A stretch of 64,000 nucleotides of DNA from Lysobacter_L cavernae. GTDB taxonomy: Bacteria; Pseudomonadota; Gammaproteobacteria; Xanthomonadales; Xanthomonadaceae. A model generated the notes under the pieces. It was not told the origin of the DNA. It did not search any database and saw only the letters and a list, made by a program, of their open reading frames with translations. This document shows positions 46,081 to 55,607 of this stretch, piece by piece. The stretch is taken from assembly GCF_042648505.1 (NCBI RefSeq), contig NZ_JBHRXK010000003.1, forward strand, positions 186,001 through 250,000, read 5' to 3'. How positions within the stretch are numbered: position 1 is the stretch's first letter; every line of letters begins with the position of its first letter. The position numbers and the translations under genes are program-made.

Positions 46081-46676
46081 CAGCGAATCTCCGAAGCGGT
46101 GACAGAGGGGGCAACAGCGCTGCGATCGCGACGTCCCGGCAACATGCGGGTCAGCGTGGCGTCGCGCTGGAACAGGTGGTGGTAAAACGCGGCGCCGGCG
46201 TGCACCGCGACCAGCGCGACCAGCATCCAGAACAGCCATTCGTGGGTGTCACGCAGCAGCGGTTGCAGTTCCTGGCTGGGTGCGGCGAGCTTGGGCAGCT
46301 TGAACAGGCCGAACCAGCGCAGCGGGCGCAGTCCGCTGACCGAGTCGTACAGCCAGCCCGACAGCGGCACCGCGAACACCATCGCGTACAGCAGCCAGTG
46401 GGTGACCGTGGCGATGCGCTCCTGCCAGCGCGGCGTGCCCGCCACCGGCTGCGGCGCGCCGGCATACGCGCGCCACAGCAGGCGCAGCAGCACCAGCGCG
46501 AGCACGGTCAGGCCGGTCGACTTGTGCAGGTCGTAGACCCAGAAATAGCGCGGCGACTTGGGCAGCTCGACCATGACCAGGCCGACCACGGCCATGATCA
46601 GGATCAGCAGCACGGTCAGCCAATGCAGCAACTGGCTGATCGTGCCCCAGCGGTCGGCGGTGTTCCTCAGGGTCAT
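46080..46676 (-). CDS. Cytochrome b561 family membrane protein
   Basis: A 198-aa di-heme membrane cytochrome. It has four hydrophobic helices with histidines placed as heme ligands (SQLLHWLT, YDLHKSTG, VTHWLLYA, DTHEWLF with VAVHAGAAFYHH). It would pass electrons between quinol and a periplasmic partner. It lies between two yceI genes with overlapping start and stop codons on both sides. Confidence 0.9.
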   Translation of the reverse strand: MTLRNTADRWGTISQLLHWLTVLLILIMAVVGLVMVELPKSPRYFWVYDLHKSTGLTVLALVLLRLLWRAYAGAPQPVAGTPRWQERIATVTHWLLYAMVFAVPLSGWLYDSVSGLRPLRWFGLFKLPKLAAPSQELQPLLRDTHEWLFWMLVALVAVHAGAAFYHHLFQRDATLTRMLPGRRDRSAVAPSVTASEIR

Positions 46677-47383
46677 GGTGTCGGTTCCGGTGCGGGCGAT
46701 GGGGTGTTCTGGGAAGCGGGGTCGGGCGGCGGAATCGGTTCGCCTGCCGGTTCGGCCGGTATCAGCGGCGGGCGTGCGTCGTCCGTCTCATCGTCGGGTC
46801 CGTTGCGGCTGCGCACCGCCTCGGCCTCGATGCGCAGCTCGACGCAGTCGCCGATCACGTTCTTCCAGGCGTCGATGCCGAAGTCGCTGCGACTGATCGT
46901 CGCGGTCGCCGAAAACCCCGCGGTACGGCGGAACGGCGGCAACGGGTGACGCTTGATCGCGTTGAGGGTGACGTCCAGGCACAGCGGCCGCGTCACGCCG
47001 CGCAGGCGGAGATCGCCGCAGACCCGGGCCCGGTCGGCCGCGACTGGCTCGACCGCGGTTGAAACAAAATGCGCCTCGGGATGGTGCTCGCCATCGAGCA
47101 GGTTGGCGGCCAGCGCGGCGGTGTTCCACTTGGTATCGCCCAGGTCGAGCCGCTGCAACGGCACGCGCACGTCGAGCCGCGCGCTGCGCCAGTCGTCGCG
47201 GTCGAACACCAGCACGCCGCTGCTGCCCGACACCGTGCCCAGCGCCTTGGAGAAGCCGGCGTGTTCGATCGCGAACAGCACGCGCGTGTGCACCGGGTCC
47301 AGGGTGTAGGTGTCTGCCGCGGCGACCGCGGAGAACGGCAGCCAGGCGGCGAGGGCGGCAGCGGCGGCGCGAGGCCAGGGCAT
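46673..47383 (-). CDS. YceI family protein with Pro-rich C-terminal tail
   Basis: A 236-aa exported protein with a signal peptide (ending AVAAA), a YceI barrel (YTLDPVHTRVLFAIEHAGFS, LRLRGVTRPLCLDVTLN, SDFGIDAWKNVIGD) and an unusual Pro/Glu/Asp-rich tail of about 40 residues after RSRNGPDD. The two YceI proteins of the operon are only distantly alike. The start at 47383 gives the signal peptide. Its stop overlaps the b561 start (ATGA). Confidence 0.88.
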   Translation of the reverse strand: MPWPRAAAAALAAWLPFSAVAAADTYTLDPVHTRVLFAIEHAGFSKALGTVSGSSGVLVFDRDDWRSARLDVRVPLQRLDLGDTKWNTAALAANLLDGEHHPEAHFVSTAVEPVAADRARVCGDLRLRGVTRPLCLDVTLNAIKRHPLPPFRRTAGFSATATISRSDFGIDAWKNVIGDCVELRIEAEAVRSRNGPDDETDDARPPLIPAEPAGEPIPPPDPASQNTPSPAPEPTP

Positions 47384-47572
47384 CGAACAGGGCTCCACAG
47401 CAGGGCGAGGTCGGGACGATTCTAGGCGCAGGCGGGTGAACCCACCGGCTGCCGTTTGCAACGGAACGTTGCGCACCGCACGGGAACCCCGGATGCAGGC
47501 GCCGACTTGCGCCGCAAGGCGCTGATCGCCGAGCCTAGTGGCTGGGGACGGAACTGGCCGGAGAAGGACGCC

Positions 47573-50500
47573 ATGCTGGCAAGAGGGATCGTGCTGCTGT
47601 TGCTTGCGCTCTCGGTGGGGTGGCCGGCGTATGCGGGTCTGCCGGAAACGCCGCGCCCGCGCCAGCTGACCGTGGCCGACGGGCTGCCCTCCAACCGAAT
47701 CAACGGCATCACCGAGGACCACAACGGCTACCTGTGGATCGCCACCAGCGACGGCCTGGCCCGTTACGACGGCATAGGCTTCCGCATCTGGCGCGCCGAG
47801 GACGGTCTGCGCGACAACTTCGTCTGGGCGGTCCACGTGGACGCGCGCAACCGCGTATGGGCCGGCACCAGCCAGGCCGGGTTGGCGATGCTCGATGTCG
47901 ACCGCAAACAGTTCCGCTTCTTTGATCGCAGCAACACGCCGGCGATGGGCAGCGACACCGTCTGGTCGATTGCGTCGACGCCGGATGCGGCGCTGTGGTT
48001 CGGTACGGCATCCGGCGGCTTGCACCGGCTCGCTGCGGACGGCGCGGTCACCCGCTACATGCCCCGTGCCGGCGACCCGCGCAGCCTGCCGAGCGCCGAG
48101 ATCGGGCAACTCGTGGTGGCGCCCGACGGCGCCCTGTGGATCGGCACCAAGGCCGGCGTGGCGCGCTGGACCGGTCGCGATTTCGAGCGCGTCCCCGAGT
48201 CGGCGCTGAGCGCTTCGGCGATCAACGGCATCACCGTCGAGTCCGATGGCACGCTGTGGTTCGGCACGCCGCGCGGGGTGGCCGTGCGCCGTCCCAGTGG
48301 TGGTTATGCCGCCACGCCGTGGGCCGATGCCGGCATGACCGACACGATCCTGCACGTGCTGCTGCGCGATCGCAGCGGTCAGTACTGGTTCGATATTCCG
48401 CAGGGACTGGGCCGCGACAACGACGGCGTGCTCGGCGTGGTGCCGCTGTACAGCGAGGTCTCGCAAGGCCTGGTGCGCCCGGCCTGGGTCGGTGCGTACC
48501 AGGACCGCGAAGGCGGCTTGTGGTTCGCCAGCTACACCAGCGGCCTGTGGTATCTGCCGGTGCACTGGCGGCAATTCGCCGTGTTGTCACGTCGCGTCGA
48601 CGACCCGGCGTCGCTGGCCAATGCCCATGTCCGCGGCATCGCCCCGGCGGCCAACGGCGACATGTGGCTGGTGGGCAGCGGCGGCGTGCTCGACCGACTC
48701 GACCCCGAAACCGGCACGGTCCGGCATGTCGCCCGCGATATCGGCGACGGCTACGTCCTGGCCAATGTCCTGGAGGACCGCAGCGGTGCGGTCTGGGTGA
48801 GTTTCGTCGACGGCCTGGCCCGGGTCGATCCGGCCAGCGGGCGTGTCGAGCGCTGGGCCGCGGGCAGTGCCCAGGATGCGCCACCGAGCGGCGAGAGCAT
48901 GCTCGCTGAAACCGGCGACGGTCTGATCTGGCTGGCCGAGGAGCGCGGCATCGTGCAGGCGCGCGACACGGACGGACACGTACGCGAATCGTTGAGTGCC
49001 GGCGACGGCCGGGGCCTGCCCAAGGGCCTCTTCATCGAGCAGATCGGCCGCGGACCGGATGGGTCGTTGTGGGTGGCCGGGTCGCAGGGCGTGTCGATGT
49101 GGAACGCCGGCGCGCGCCGTTTCGAGGCGGTGCCCGGTGCCTCAGCCCGGCACACCCACGGCTTCGCAATCGAAAATGAAAAGCGAGTGTGGCTGGCGCG
49201 GCTGGGTGTGTTGGAAGCCTACCGCTGGGACGGTGCCTCGTTGCAGCCGGAATCGGGCGTGGACACACGTCAGGGCCTGCCCCTGATCGCGCCGAGTGGC
49301 GTCACGATCGATCGCACGGGCGTGCTCTGGGTCAGCAGCGTGCGCGGCCTGATCCGGGTCGATCCGGCCGGCAAGTCGGTACGCATCTACGGAGTGCGCG
49401 ATGGCCTGCCCAGCCAGGAGTTCGACACCAGGCCGGTGCCGCGGCCGAGTGACGGCCGCATCCTGGTCGGTAGCCCGGAAGGGCTGGTGCTGTTCGATCC
49501 GGCGGTGGTGCGTCCGGGCACACAGACGCCGCACCTGATCATCGAAAGCGTCGACGCGCGCCGCCAGGACCGGCGGGTGCCGTTCTTTCCCGGACGCCCG
49601 TTCCGCATCGAGCACGACGACCGCGACCTGCGCATCGTCGCGCGCCTGCTGTCGTTCAACGACGCGCGCAATCACGTCTACCGCTTTCGCCTGAACGGCT
49701 ACGACGACGACTGGGTCGAGGTCGGCGCCAGCGGCGAGCGCGTGTTCTCGCAGCTCAAGCCGGGTGACTACCGTCTGCAGGTGTCGGCGCGCACTGCCGA
49801 CAACGTCTGGTCCGCGGCGCAGGCGGTCGCGTTCACCGTGGCGCCGCCGTGGTGGCAGACCTGGCCGGCGATCGTCGGTTTCATGGGTCTGGCGCTGCTG
49901 CTGGTGTGGTGGCTGGCCGATGCCTACCGCATGCGCCTCAAGCGCAAGCATGCCTGGCAGCTGGCGCAACACGAGCGCGAGATCGCCAAGCAGGCCTCGC
50001 TGGCCAAGACCCAGTTCCTGGCCACGCTGGGTCACGAGGTGCGCACGCCGATGACCGGTGTGCTCGGCATGAGCGAGTTGCTGCTCGACACGCCGCTCGA
50101 CCCGCAGCAGCGTGGCTACACCGAGTCGATCCGCCGCGCCGGTCAGCACCTGCTGCGGCTGGTCAACGACGCGCTCGACCTGGCGCGGATCGAGTCGGGC
50201 AAGCTCGAATTGACCGAACAGCCGTTCGACCTGCGCGCGCTGGTCGAGGAGGCCGCCGGGCTGATGGCGCCTCTGGCGCGCCAGCGCGGCCTGGCCTTCA
50301 GCGTCGACATCGCGGCGGATGCGCCGCACGGCCTGCGCGGCGACGGCAGCCGCGTTTGCCAGATCCTGCTCAACCTGCTCGGCAACGCGATCAAGTTCAC
50401 CGAGCACGGCTCGGTCAGTCTGCGGGTTGGCGCGTTGACACCCCAAGGCGTGCACTTCGAGATCGTCGACACCGGCCCGGGCCTCAACGAGGAGCAGAAG

Positions 50501-51097
50501 ACGCGCCTGTTCCGTCGTTTCGAGCAGGCCGAAGGCGCACGCACCTCGGCGCGCTACGGCGGCAGCGGCCTTGGCCTGGCGATCTGCCAGGAACTGGCCG
50601 CGGCGATGGACGGCCAGATCCGTGTCGACAGCACCCCCGGCGAAGGTGCGTGCTTCGTGGTCGACTTGCCGCTGCCGGCCGCACCGGTGCCGTCGCGGCA
50701 GGTGGTGGAGGTCGACTTCGCATCGCGGCGCAGGTCGTTGGCGTTGTTGCTGGTCGAGGACGACCCGACCGTGGCCGAGGTCATCGCCGGCCTGTTGCGC
50801 GCGCAGGGGCACCACGTCACCCACGTCGGCCATGCCTTGGCGGCGCTGACCGAAGCGGCGACCGCCTCGTTCGACGCGGCCCTGCTCGACCTCGACCTGC
50901 CGGGCCTGGATGGCCTGGCACTGGCGCGGCAACTGCGCGCGCAGGGTTTCGAGCGGCCGCTGCTGGCGATCACCGCGCGTGCCGATGCCGACGCCGAACC
51001 GCAGGCGATGGCCGCGGGGTTCCACGGTTTCCTGCGCAAGCCGGTGACCGGCGCGATGCTGGCGGGGTTGCTGGAAGGCGCGGGCGGCCGCCCCTAG
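47573..51097 (+). CDS. Hybrid histidine kinase with two-component propeller and Y_Y_Y sensor
   Basis: A 1174-aa hybrid sensor. It has a signal peptide (ending PAYAG) and a periplasmic double-propeller region of Reg_prop repeats (ITEDHNGYLWIATSDGLARY, GALWIGTKAGVARW, LWVSSVRGLIRVDPAG). A Y_Y_Y domain follows (YRFRLNGYDDDWVEVGAS), then one membrane helix (WPAIVGFMGLALLLVWWLA), a HisKA domain with His821 in TLGHEVRTPM, an ATPase domain (LLNLLGNAIKFTE, GTGPGL-like GSGLGLAIC), and a C-terminal receiver with Asp1106 in AALLDLDLPGLDG. This architecture is best known for polysaccharide sensing in Bacteroidetes; the ligand here is unknown. There is no DNA-binding output domain, so a separate phosphotransfer partner is expected. 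The start at 47573 has GGAGAAGGA just upstream. Confidence 0.92.
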   Translation: MLARGIVLLLLALSVGWPAYAGLPETPRPRQLTVADGLPSNRINGITEDHNGYLWIATSDGLARYDGIGFRIWRAEDGLRDNFVWAVHVDARNRVWAGTSQAGLAMLDVDRKQFRFFDRSNTPAMGSDTVWSIASTPDAALWFGTASGGLHRLAADGAVTRYMPRAGDPRSLPSAEIGQLVVAPDGALWIGTKAGVARWTGRDFERVPESALSASAINGITVESDGTLWFGTPRGVAVRRPSGGYAATPWADAGMTDTILHVLLRDRSGQYWFDIPQGLGRDNDGVLGVVPLYSEVSQGLVRPAWVGAYQDREGGLWFASYTSGLWYLPVHWRQFAVLSRRVDDPASLANAHVRGIAPAANGDMWLVGSGGVLDRLDPETGTVRHVARDIGDGYVLANVLEDRSGAVWVSFVDGLARVDPASGRVERWAAGSAQDAPPSGESMLAETGDGLIWLAEERGIVQARDTDGHVRESLSAGDGRGLPKGLFIEQIGRGPDGSLWVAGSQGVSMWNAGARRFEAVPGASARHTHGFAIENEKRVWLARLGVLEAYRWDGASLQPESGVDTRQGLPLIAPSGVTIDRTGVLWVSSVRGLIRVDPAGKSVRIYGVRDGLPSQEFDTRPVPRPSDGRILVGSPEGLVLFDPAVVRPGTQTPHLIIESVDARRQDRRVPFFPGRPFRIEHDDRDLRIVARLLSFNDARNHVYRFRLNGYDDDWVEVGASGERVFSQLKPGDYRLQVSARTADNVWSAAQAVAFTVAPPWWQTWPAIVGFMGLALLLVWWLADAYRMRLKRKHAWQLAQHEREIAKQASLAKTQFLATLGHEVRTPMTGVLGMSELLLDTPLDPQQRGYTESIRRAGQHLLRLVNDALDLARIESGKLELTEQPFDLRALVEEAAGLMAPLARQRGLAFSVDIAADAPHGLRGDGSRVCQILLNLLGNAIKFTEHGSVSLRVGALTPQGVHFEIVDTGPGLNEEQKTRLFRRFEQAEGARTSARYGGSGLGLAICQELAAAMDGQIRVDSTPGEGACFVVDLPLPAAPVPSRQVVEVDFASRRRSLALLLVEDDPTVAEVIAGLLRAQGHHVTHVGHALAALTEAATASFDAALLDLDLPGLDGLALARQLRAQGFERPLLAITARADADAEPQAMAAGFHGFLRKPVTGAMLAGLLEGAGGRP

Positions 51098-51118
51098 GCG
51101 AGACGGCCGCAGATCATA

Positions 51119-51140
51119 GAGCTCAGCGGGCGCTGAGCTC
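51119..51140. terminator. Hairpin at the hemE stop, between convergent genes
   Basis: GAGCTCAGC-GGGC-GCTGAGCTC is a 9-bp stem that includes the hemE stop codon and lies 22 bp after the hybrid kinase stop. No U-tract. Confidence 0.35.
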
Positions 51141-52223
51141 GTGCACCGCCGCGACCAGCGCGGCGACGTGGTCGGGGCTCATGTCCGGCGACATGCCATG
51201 GCCGAGGTTGAACACGTGGCCCTCGCGCGAGCCGCCGTTGCCGGCGGCGTAGCTGTCGAGCGCACGGCCGACTTCGCGACGGATCGCCTCTGGCTGCGCG
51301 TACAGGGTGACCGGGTCGAGGTTGCCCTGGATCGCGACGCGGCCGCCGGTGCGGCGTGCGGCATCGCCCAGCTCGACAGTCCAGTCGACGCCGACGCCTT
51401 CGGCGCCGCTGGCGGCGAGTTCTTCCAGGTAGGCGCCGTTGCCCTTGCCGAACAGGATCAACGGTGCGCTGTTGTCACCGTCACCGCGCGGCAGCTCCTG
51501 GGCAATGCGGTTGAGGTAACGCAGCGAGAACTCGCGGTACATCGCCGGTGACAGCACGCCGCCCCAGGTATCGAACACCTGCAACGCCTGCGCGCCGGCC
51601 AGGCGCTGCGCGTTGAGGTAGGCGATCACCGCATCGGTGACGACCTCGAGCAGCCGGTGCATCGCCGCCGGCTCGTTGAGCGCCAGTGACTTCACCTTGG
51701 AATAGTTGTCGCTGCCGCCGCCCTCGATCATGTAGCAGGCCAGTGTCCACGGGCTGCCGGAGAAGCCGATCAGCGGCACAGTGTTGTCGAGCTCGCGGCG
51801 GATCGTGCGCACCGCGTCCATCACATAACGCAGCTCGGTCTCCATGTCCGGCACGGCGAGGCGGGCGATGTCGGCGGCCGAGCGCACCGGGCGCTCGAAC
51901 TTCGGGCCTTCGCCCTCGACGAAATACAGCCCCAGGCCCATCGCGTCGGGCACGGTGAGGATGTCGGAGAACAGGATCGCCGCGTCGAGCGGAAAGCGGC
52001 GCAGCGGCTGCAGGGTGACCTCGCAGGCCAGCTCCGGGTTCTTCGCCATCGCCAGGAAGCTGCCGGCCGCGGCGCGGGTGGCGCGGTATTCCGGCAGGTA
52101 GCGGCCGGCCTGGCGCATCAGCCACACCGGCGTCCTGTCGACACTCTCGCGGCGCAGGGCGCGCAGGAAGCGATCGTTCTTGAGGGCGGATACGGACGTC
52201 GGCGGAGCGGGGGCTGCGGTCAT
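51123..52223 (-). CDS. hemE: Uroporphyrinogen decarboxylase
   Basis: Heme biosynthesis: decarboxylates uroporphyrinogen III to coproporphyrinogen III. The 366-aa protein has the family motifs RTPVWLMRQAGRYLPEY (signature 1), ILFSDILTVPDAMG (catalytic Asp), and IGFSGSPWTLACYMIEG (signature 2). It has normal length. The ATG at 52223 gives about 20 residues before the conserved part. Confidence 0.96.
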   Translation of the reverse strand: MTAAPAPPTSVSALKNDRFLRALRRESVDRTPVWLMRQAGRYLPEYRATRAAAGSFLAMAKNPELACEVTLQPLRRFPLDAAILFSDILTVPDAMGLGLYFVEGEGPKFERPVRSAADIARLAVPDMETELRYVMDAVRTIRRELDNTVPLIGFSGSPWTLACYMIEGGGSDNYSKVKSLALNEPAAMHRLLEVVTDAVIAYLNAQRLAGAQALQVFDTWGGVLSPAMYREFSLRYLNRIAQELPRGDGDNSAPLILFGKGNGAYLEELAASGAEGVGVDWTVELGDAARRTGGRVAIQGNLDPVTLYAQPEAIRREVGRALDSYAAGNGGSREGHVFNLGHGMSPDMSPDHVAALVAAVHELSAR

Positions 52224-52343
52224 TCGGGATCCTCGCGCGCGTGGGGCGCAAACTGGGGGCGGCATTATCGCCGTTGGCGCCCGCCGGAGCAGCGGGCCAG
52301 GCCGGCACGGGCGCACCGGTGTGTTTCATCCGGCATGCGACCG

Positions 52344-52598
52344 CTATTTCGGGGACTCGCTGCCCTGCGCGAACATCAGCTGGAAACCCCGTTTGAGCTG
52401 CAGATCGCGGGCGTGTTCGAGCGCGCTGAACGCGCTGTCGCGGTCGAGGAACTGCTCGCGCCGCAACGTGCTGCGGCCGCCGATCTGGCCCGACTCGCGC
52501 ACCAGCGTCCACCCGCCCAGCAGGTCGGGTTGCAGCATCAGTTGCACGAAGCGCGGAGCCTCGCGGCCGTCGGGCCGTTGTTGCAGGAGCAGTCGCAT
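52344..52598 (-). CDS. WGR domain-containing small protein
   Basis: An 84-aa stand-alone WGR-type domain (FVQLMLQPDLLGGWTLVRES, then GQIGGRSTLRREQF). The WGR domain is found in PARPs and some bacterial regulators and may bind nucleic acid. Function here unknown. It sits alone between hemE and aroB on the same strand. Confidence 0.75.
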   Translation of the reverse strand: MRLLLQQRPDGREAPRFVQLMLQPDLLGGWTLVRESGQIGGRSTLRREQFLDRDSAFSALEHARDLQLKRGFQLMFAQGSESPK

Positions 52599-52744
52599 CG
52601 ACAGGAATTGTACGGGAGCCGGGGCTCCTGCCGCGTCGCAGCGCTTGCTCGTCCCGACGGACCCGGCTGGGGCTTGCTTCTCCCCTCGTGGCGACTACAG
52701 GCAGTGCAAGGCTGGGAAGGTGCCCGAAGTGCGGAGAGGGGGCT

Positions 52745-53851
52745 TCAGCCCGCAGCCAGCGCCGCGATCACGGCGTCGTCGGCGACCCCGGAGACCACCC
52801 GCGCCGCGCCCGCTTTGTCCCACAGCACGAAGCGCAGGCCGGCGGCGTCGGCTTTCTTGTCCAGGCGCATGCGCGCGAGCAGGGCCTGTGCATCAAGCCC
52901 GGCCGGGATCGTGGTCGGCAGCCCGAACCGCTGCAGCAGCGCGGTCAGGCGCTGGGCATCGGCCACCGGAGCCCGTCCCAGCGCGGCCGACAGCCGCGTC
53001 GCCAGCACCATTCCGACCGCGACCGCCTCGCCGTGGTTGAGGCCGCCGCCGTGGGTGCCGGCATAGCCCTGCTCGGTCTCGATCGCATGACCGAAGGTGT
53101 GGCCGAAGTTGAGCATGGCGCGGTCGCCGTGCTCGTAGGGATCGCGCGCGACCACCTCGGCCTTGTACGTGCAGCTGCGCGCGATGGCCTCGGCCAGCGT
53201 CGCGTCGTCGCGGGCGAGGAGGGCATCGGCGTGCGCTTCCAGCCAATCGAGGAACGTCGCATCGAAGATCGCGCCGTACTTGACCACCTCGGCCAGGCCG
53301 GCGCGCAGTTCGCGATCGGGCAGGCTGCGCAGCGCGGCGGTGTCGGCGATCACCGCGCGCGGCGGGTGGAACGCGCCGACCAGGTTCTTGCCCGCCGGCA
53401 GATCGACCGCGGTCTTGCCGCCGACCGAGGAGTCGACCATGGCCAGCAGCGTGGTCGGCAGCTGCACGCAGTCGATGCCGCGCATCCAGCAGGCCGCCAC
53501 GAAGCCGGCGAGGTCGCCGACCACGCCGCCGCCGAGCGCCAGCACGGTGGCATCGCGGGTCGCACCCAGCGCGGACAGGGCGTCCAGGCACTGCGTGAAG
53601 CGCACCAGGGTCTTTTCCTGTTCGCCGGCCGGAATCACGAAACGCGTCAGGGCCAGTCCCGGCCGCGCCTCGCGCAGCGCGCCTTCGACGCGATCGGCGT
53701 ACAGCGGCGCGACGTTCTCGTCGCTGACCAGCAGGGCATGGCGGCCGCGCACGTACTGGGCGATGCGCGGCCCGTCCGCCAGCAGCTGCGGGCCGATGCT
53801 GATGGTGTAGCTGGCCACGCCTTCGACTTCGACCCGCCGCAGTGCGTTCAT
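52745..53851 (-). CDS. aroB: 3-dehydroquinate synthase
   Basis: Second step of the shikimate pathway: converts DAHP to 3-dehydroquinate with NAD and a metal. The 368-aa protein has the NAD-binding GGGVVGDLAGFVAA, the substrate and metal segments DSSVGGKTAVDLPAGKN, and the metal ligands in AEVVKYG, NFGHTFGHAIE and NHGEAVAVGM. The start MNALRR at 53851 overlaps the aroK stop (ATGA), so the two are translationally coupled. Confidence 0.96.
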   Translation of the reverse strand: MNALRRVEVEGVASYTISIGPQLLADGPRIAQYVRGRHALLVSDENVAPLYADRVEGALREARPGLALTRFVIPAGEQEKTLVRFTQCLDALSALGATRDATVLALGGGVVGDLAGFVAACWMRGIDCVQLPTTLLAMVDSSVGGKTAVDLPAGKNLVGAFHPPRAVIADTAALRSLPDRELRAGLAEVVKYGAIFDATFLDWLEAHADALLARDDATLAEAIARSCTYKAEVVARDPYEHGDRAMLNFGHTFGHAIETEQGYAGTHGGGLNHGEAVAVGMVLATRLSAALGRAPVADAQRLTALLQRFGLPTTIPAGLDAQALLARMRLDKKADAAGLRFVLWDKAGAARVVSGVADDAVIAALAAG

Positions 53852-54390
53852 GCCGTCACCCCGCTGCGCTGCCAATGCGATTCCAGGAGATGGGCGAGCC
53901 GCAGCGCCGCATCGGCCGCGCTGATTTGATCGGTGTCGAAGCTCAAGTCGGCGACCTCGGCATAGAGCGGTGCGCGCAGGATGGCCAACTCACGCAGTAC
54001 CTGCTCGCGGTCACCGCGGGCGAGCAGCGGCCGGGTGCGGTCACGGGCCAGGCGCTCGAGTTGTTGTTCGACGCTCACCTGCAGGTGCACCACGAAGCCA
54101 CGCTCGCGCAGCAGCCGGCGGTTGTCGGCGTCGAGCACCGCGCCGCCGCCGGTGGCGAGCAGCACGCCGTCGCCGGCCAGCACCTCGGCCAGGGCCGCGC
54201 GCTCGCGGTCGCGGAAGCCGGCCTCGCCCTCGCACTCGAAGATGGTCGCCACGCTGGCGCCGCTGCGCTGTTCGATCTCGCGGTCGGCGTCGGCCAGGTG
54301 CAGGCCGAAACGCTCGGCCAAGTGCCGGCCGATGCAGGTTTTTCCGGCGCCCATCGGGCCGATCAGGATCAGGTTGCTGGCGGGGTTCAT
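53848..54390 (-). CDS. aroK: Shikimate kinase
   Basis: Phosphorylates shikimate with ATP. The 180-aa protein has the Walker A motif LIGPMGAGKTCIGRHLA, the shikimate-binding DADREIEQRSG, the FRDRE Arg, the GGGAV loop, and the lid Arg in DRTRPLLARGD. The ATG at 54390 is preferred to the one at 54411, giving MNPASNLILIGP. It is first of the aroK-aroB pair. Confidence 0.95.
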   Translation of the reverse strand: MNPASNLILIGPMGAGKTCIGRHLAERFGLHLADADREIEQRSGASVATIFECEGEAGFRDRERAALAEVLAGDGVLLATGGGAVLDADNRRLLRERGFVVHLQVSVEQQLERLARDRTRPLLARGDREQVLRELAILRAPLYAEVADLSFDTDQISAADAALRLAHLLESHWQRSGVTA

Positions 54391-54534
54391 GAGGGGATTG
54401 TAGCCAGCCACGCCGCCGCCGGCGGTGCTTGCGTGGCCTTAACGAGACGCGGGGTACGGTCGCGATTCCGGTGGCCTGCCCCGATGGCATGCCGCTTGCC
54501 GGAGTCAGCCGTTCACCAGCCCGGGAGAATCACC

Positions 54535-54738
54535 ATGTCGGTAGCCAAGGTCATCGAACTGAACGCCTCGTCGAAGACGAGCATGGAAGACGCGGTCAAG
54601 ACCGGTCTCAAGAAATGCGCCGAGTCGGTCAAGAACATCAAGGGCGCGTGGGTCAACGAACTCAAGGTCGTCACCGACGACAACGGCAATGTCACCGAGT
54701 GGCGGGTGAACCTGAAAGTCAGTTTTGTCGTGCAGTGA
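54535..54738 (+). CDS. Dodecin (flavin-binding)
   Basis: A 67-aa dodecin. It assembles as a hollow dodecamer that stores flavins. Seen are MSVAKVIELNASSKTSMEDA, the flavin-stacking Trp in IKGAWVNELKV and the C-terminal WRVNLKVSFVVQ. Length and register match the family exactly. GGGAG lies just before the start. It is a single gene with its own control, divergent from aroK. Confidence 0.93.
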   Translation: MSVAKVIELNASSKTSMEDAVKTGLKKCAESVKNIKGAWVNELKVVTDDNGNVTEWRVNLKVSFVVQ

Positions 54739-54753
54739 CGGCGCTGCATGCCT

Positions 54754-55590
54754 TCAAGGCGATAGGCAAGGCGGCGCTAATGCCAAAGGGCGCCGCTGCG
54801 CATCCAGGTGCAGCGTGCGTTCGGCCAGCGTCGGCAGGCACTCCAGCGAGTGCCGGCTGACGCGTTCGAACAACTGCACGAAACGCTCCAACTGCGGCCT
54901 GGTCATGGCCCGGCGTTGCGGTTGCGCGGCCTGCAGCGACTGTTCCTGCTGCCAGCGCCAGGCCGGTACGACCTCGAAGCCCGGTGCCTGCAACCACAGC
55001 AGCCGGTCCAGTCGCGCCCACAGCGCCGGATAGTCGCGGCCCAGTGCTTCGTTGCAGTGGTGCCGCCAGCGGCCGTCGCCGTCCTCGTCGCGCTCGAGTG
55101 CGTTGATCGGTTCGATCAGTGCAGGGCCAGCCTGCGGCGGCGTCTTCAGGAACCAGCCCTCGAACAGCACCAGCTCGACGGCGCGCACGTGCGGCCAGCG
55201 TGACGGTGGCAGGCGCGTGTCGGCGAGCTTGTCGAAGCGCGGCAGCCGTGTCGGCCGCCCCGCACGCAGGGCGTCGAGCACCTCGCAGGCCAGCGCCACC
55301 TCGTGCGTGCCCGGTGGCCCGCGTGTGGCCAGCAGCGGATGGGTCGTGCGCGCCAGCCGTTGCCGTTCGCGCCGTCCCAGGTAGAAATCGTCCACCGACA
55401 GCGTCGCCACGGCCAGTCCGCGCGTGCGGGCGAGGGCCGCGACCTGCGCCGCCAGCGTCGACTTGCCGCTGCCCTGCACGCCACCGATCGCATAGATGCG
55501 GCTGCCGTGGGCGAGTGCGTCGTCGAGCACGCGGCCGACGACATCGGCGGCGTAGCCGGTCGTGACACAGGGATGCGGCCGTGGCGACAT
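54754..55590 (-). CDS. P-loop kinase, D-glycerate 3-kinase-like
   Basis: A 278-aa soluble kinase of the GLYK/phosphoribulokinase-like group, with the Walker A motif IYAIGGVQGSGKSTLAAQ, the SVDDFYLGRRERQRLA segment typical of glycerate kinases, the VLFEGWFLKTPP motif, and a C-terminal LERFVQLFERVSRHSLECLP. It probably phosphorylates D-glycerate to 3-phosphoglycerate. The start at 55590 is chosen; an ATG at 55608 would overlap the divergent pdxH start. Confidence 0.8.
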   Translation of the reverse strand: MSPRPHPCVTTGYAADVVGRVLDDALAHGSRIYAIGGVQGSGKSTLAAQVAALARTRGLAVATLSVDDFYLGRRERQRLARTTHPLLATRGPPGTHEVALACEVLDALRAGRPTRLPRFDKLADTRLPPSRWPHVRAVELVLFEGWFLKTPPQAGPALIEPINALERDEDGDGRWRHHCNEALGRDYPALWARLDRLLWLQAPGFEVVPAWRWQQEQSLQAAQPQRRAMTRPQLERFVQLFERVSRHSLECLPTLAERTLHLDAQRRPLALAPPCLSP

Positions 55591-55607
55591 CGGCCCACAA
55601 TAGCGCA

